In this document: piece after piece, positions 63,430 to 64,000 of the stretch
Layout: the number at the start of each line of letters is the position of its first letter
Numbering within the stretch: the first letter of the stretch is position 1
NCBI GenBank assembly: GCA_024743195.1
Contig: JANSXE010000002.1
Coordinates: 62,001-126,000 of the forward strand
DNA length: 64,000 bases
Direction: 5' to 3'
Origin: Alphaproteobacteria bacterium
GTDB lineage: Bacteria > Pseudomonadota > Alphaproteobacteria > UBA8366 > Aestuariispiraceae
The notes under the pieces: generated by a model
Database searches by the model: none
What the model was told of the DNA's origin: nothing
What the model saw: only the letters and a program-made list of their open reading frames with translations
Program-made: the position numbers and the translations under genes

Positions 63430-63499
63430 TCGCCTGCGCGGCGGCGGCGCCTTCCGGAGCCGCCGCCGACATGGCGCTTGAAGTGAGGAGCGGATCGGC

Positions 63500-64000
63500 A
63501 TGACCGCCGGCAGCCGGCTGCGCGCCTGGGGCTTCGTCGCCCCGGCGGCGCTTTGGACCGCGGCCTTCTTCCTGCTGCCGCTGGCGGTGATGGCGCTCTA
63601 CAGCCTGTGGCGGCGGGTCGGCATGACGCTCGTCGCCGAACCGGGCCTCGCCAACTATCTCGCCTTCGTCGAGAAGAGCTTCTTCCTGGAGAGCCTGCTG
63701 AACTCGCTGGAGGTGACGCTCACCGTCACCATCCTGTCGATCCTGTTCGCCTATCCGCTCGCCTGGATCCTGGCGGAGAAAGTGCCGGAGCGCTTCCAGC
63801 GCCTCGCGCTGCTGGCCGCCGTGCTGCCGTTCTGGACCTCCTATGTGGTGCGCTCCTACTCCTGGCTCCTGGTGCTGTCGGAGGGCGGGGTGATCTCGAC
63901 CTTCCTCCTGGATGTCGGCCTGACGCAGGAGGCGGTCTCGCTCGCCAACAGCCGCACCGCGACGGTGATCGGCTTCGTGCATTTCTTCGTCATGCTGCTG
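63500..64000 (+). CDS. ABC transporter permease, PotB-like (3' end outside window)
   Basis: 167 residues of a binding-protein-dependent permease; the frame is open to the last base. TM1 is PAALWTAAFFLLPLAVMALY; SFFLESLLNSLEVTLTVTILSILFAYPLAWILAE leads into the transmembrane core; PFWTSYVVRSYSWLLVL carries residues typical of the PotB/PotH type. The missing part should hold the EAA loop. ATG at 63500 follows GAGGAG by 9-10 nt. Confidence 0.9.
   Translation, partial: MTAGSRLRAWGFVAPAALWTAAFFLLPLAVMALYSLWRRVGMTLVAEPGLANYLAFVEKSFFLESLLNSLEVTLTVTILSILFAYPLAWILAEKVPERFQRLALLAAVLPFWTSYVVRSYSWLLVLSEGGVISTFLLDVGLTQEAVSLANSRTATVIGFVHFFVMLL

Overview
The window is high-GC (roughly 70% by eye), densely coded DNA with short spacers, many ATGA/GTGA stop-start overlaps and frequent GTG starts. 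Gene content points to an alphaproteobacterium, most likely of the Rhodospirillales type: ChvI/ChvG two-component pair, CarD, RpoE-ChrR, an IalB-like periplasmic protein, DUF1127, AmgK/MurU and an aerobic benzoyl-CoA (box) pathway. No rRNA, tRNA, CRISPR array, insertion sequence or prophage was recognised. The only stretch that looks recently acquired is a lower-GC toxin-antitoxin pair at 55.4-56.5 kb. No species is assigned.

Layout. 0-3.8 kb: end of a DUF2889 gene, then zinc uptake (znuA divergent from znuC-znuB-zur, with a palindromic Zur-type operator between). 3.8-7 kb: HD-GYP phosphodiesterase and a Bcr/CflA-type exporter. 7-16.6 kb: benzoate degradation. A minus-strand group (flavodoxin, DUF4863, benzoate-CoA ligase, alpha/beta hydrolase, MBL hydrolase, MaoC) faces boxR-boxC-boxB on the plus strand; TGCA-N6-TGCA BoxR-type sites lie before boxR and boxC. 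16.6-22.2 kb: a terminator, an inverted pair of dispersed palindromic repeats, an adrenodoxin-type NADPH-ferredoxin reductase, a cytochrome P450, and creatinase with a divergent LysR regulator and two matching LysR-type boxes. 22.2-31.2 kb: an ankyrin membrane protein, folB, folP-folK, tsaE-amgK-murU, and a TrxR-like ferredoxin-NADP reductase. 31.2-38.4 kb: GcvA-like LysR, DUF1127 protein, RpoE-ChrR, IalB-like protein, ChvI-ChvG. 38.4-48.1 kb: small HTH gene, then the C-P lyase cluster (phnF plus a class IV aminotransferase divergent from phnGHIJKLMN, closed by a DUF1045 gene). 48.2-53.7 kb: DmdA-like methyltransferase with an aminotransferase, two overlapping lipoprotein genes, and a membrane nucleotide-sugar dehydratase. 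53.8-64 kb: purH, VapBC45-like TA pair, DUF938 methyltransferase, fdxA, carD, a degenerate metallophosphoesterase, recQ, and a TetR gene divergent from a polyamine-type ABC transporter that runs off the end.

The regulators sit beside their likely targets, and four of them (Zur, BoxR, the creatinase LysR, PhnF) have a readable palindromic operator in the adjacent spacer. Box genes convert benzoate to benzoyl-CoA, epoxidise it and open the ring, but the usual reductase (boxA) and semialdehyde dehydrogenase (boxD) are not in the window; a flavodoxin and an FprA-type reductase are the only nearby electron carriers. The C-P lyase cluster is complete for catalysis but carries no transporter here.

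A recurring oddity is short tandem duplications at gene ends: 12-15 bp units at the 5' ends of znuA, chvG and a lipoprotein gene, and 10-27 bp units at stop codons or in spacers. I saw no wholly new multi-gene system. The strongest leads are the non-canonical electron supply of the box cluster, the metal-ligand-depleted phosphoesterase next to carD, the PhnF-linked aminotransferase, the LysR double site at creatinase, and a candidate small RNA near 38.5 kb.
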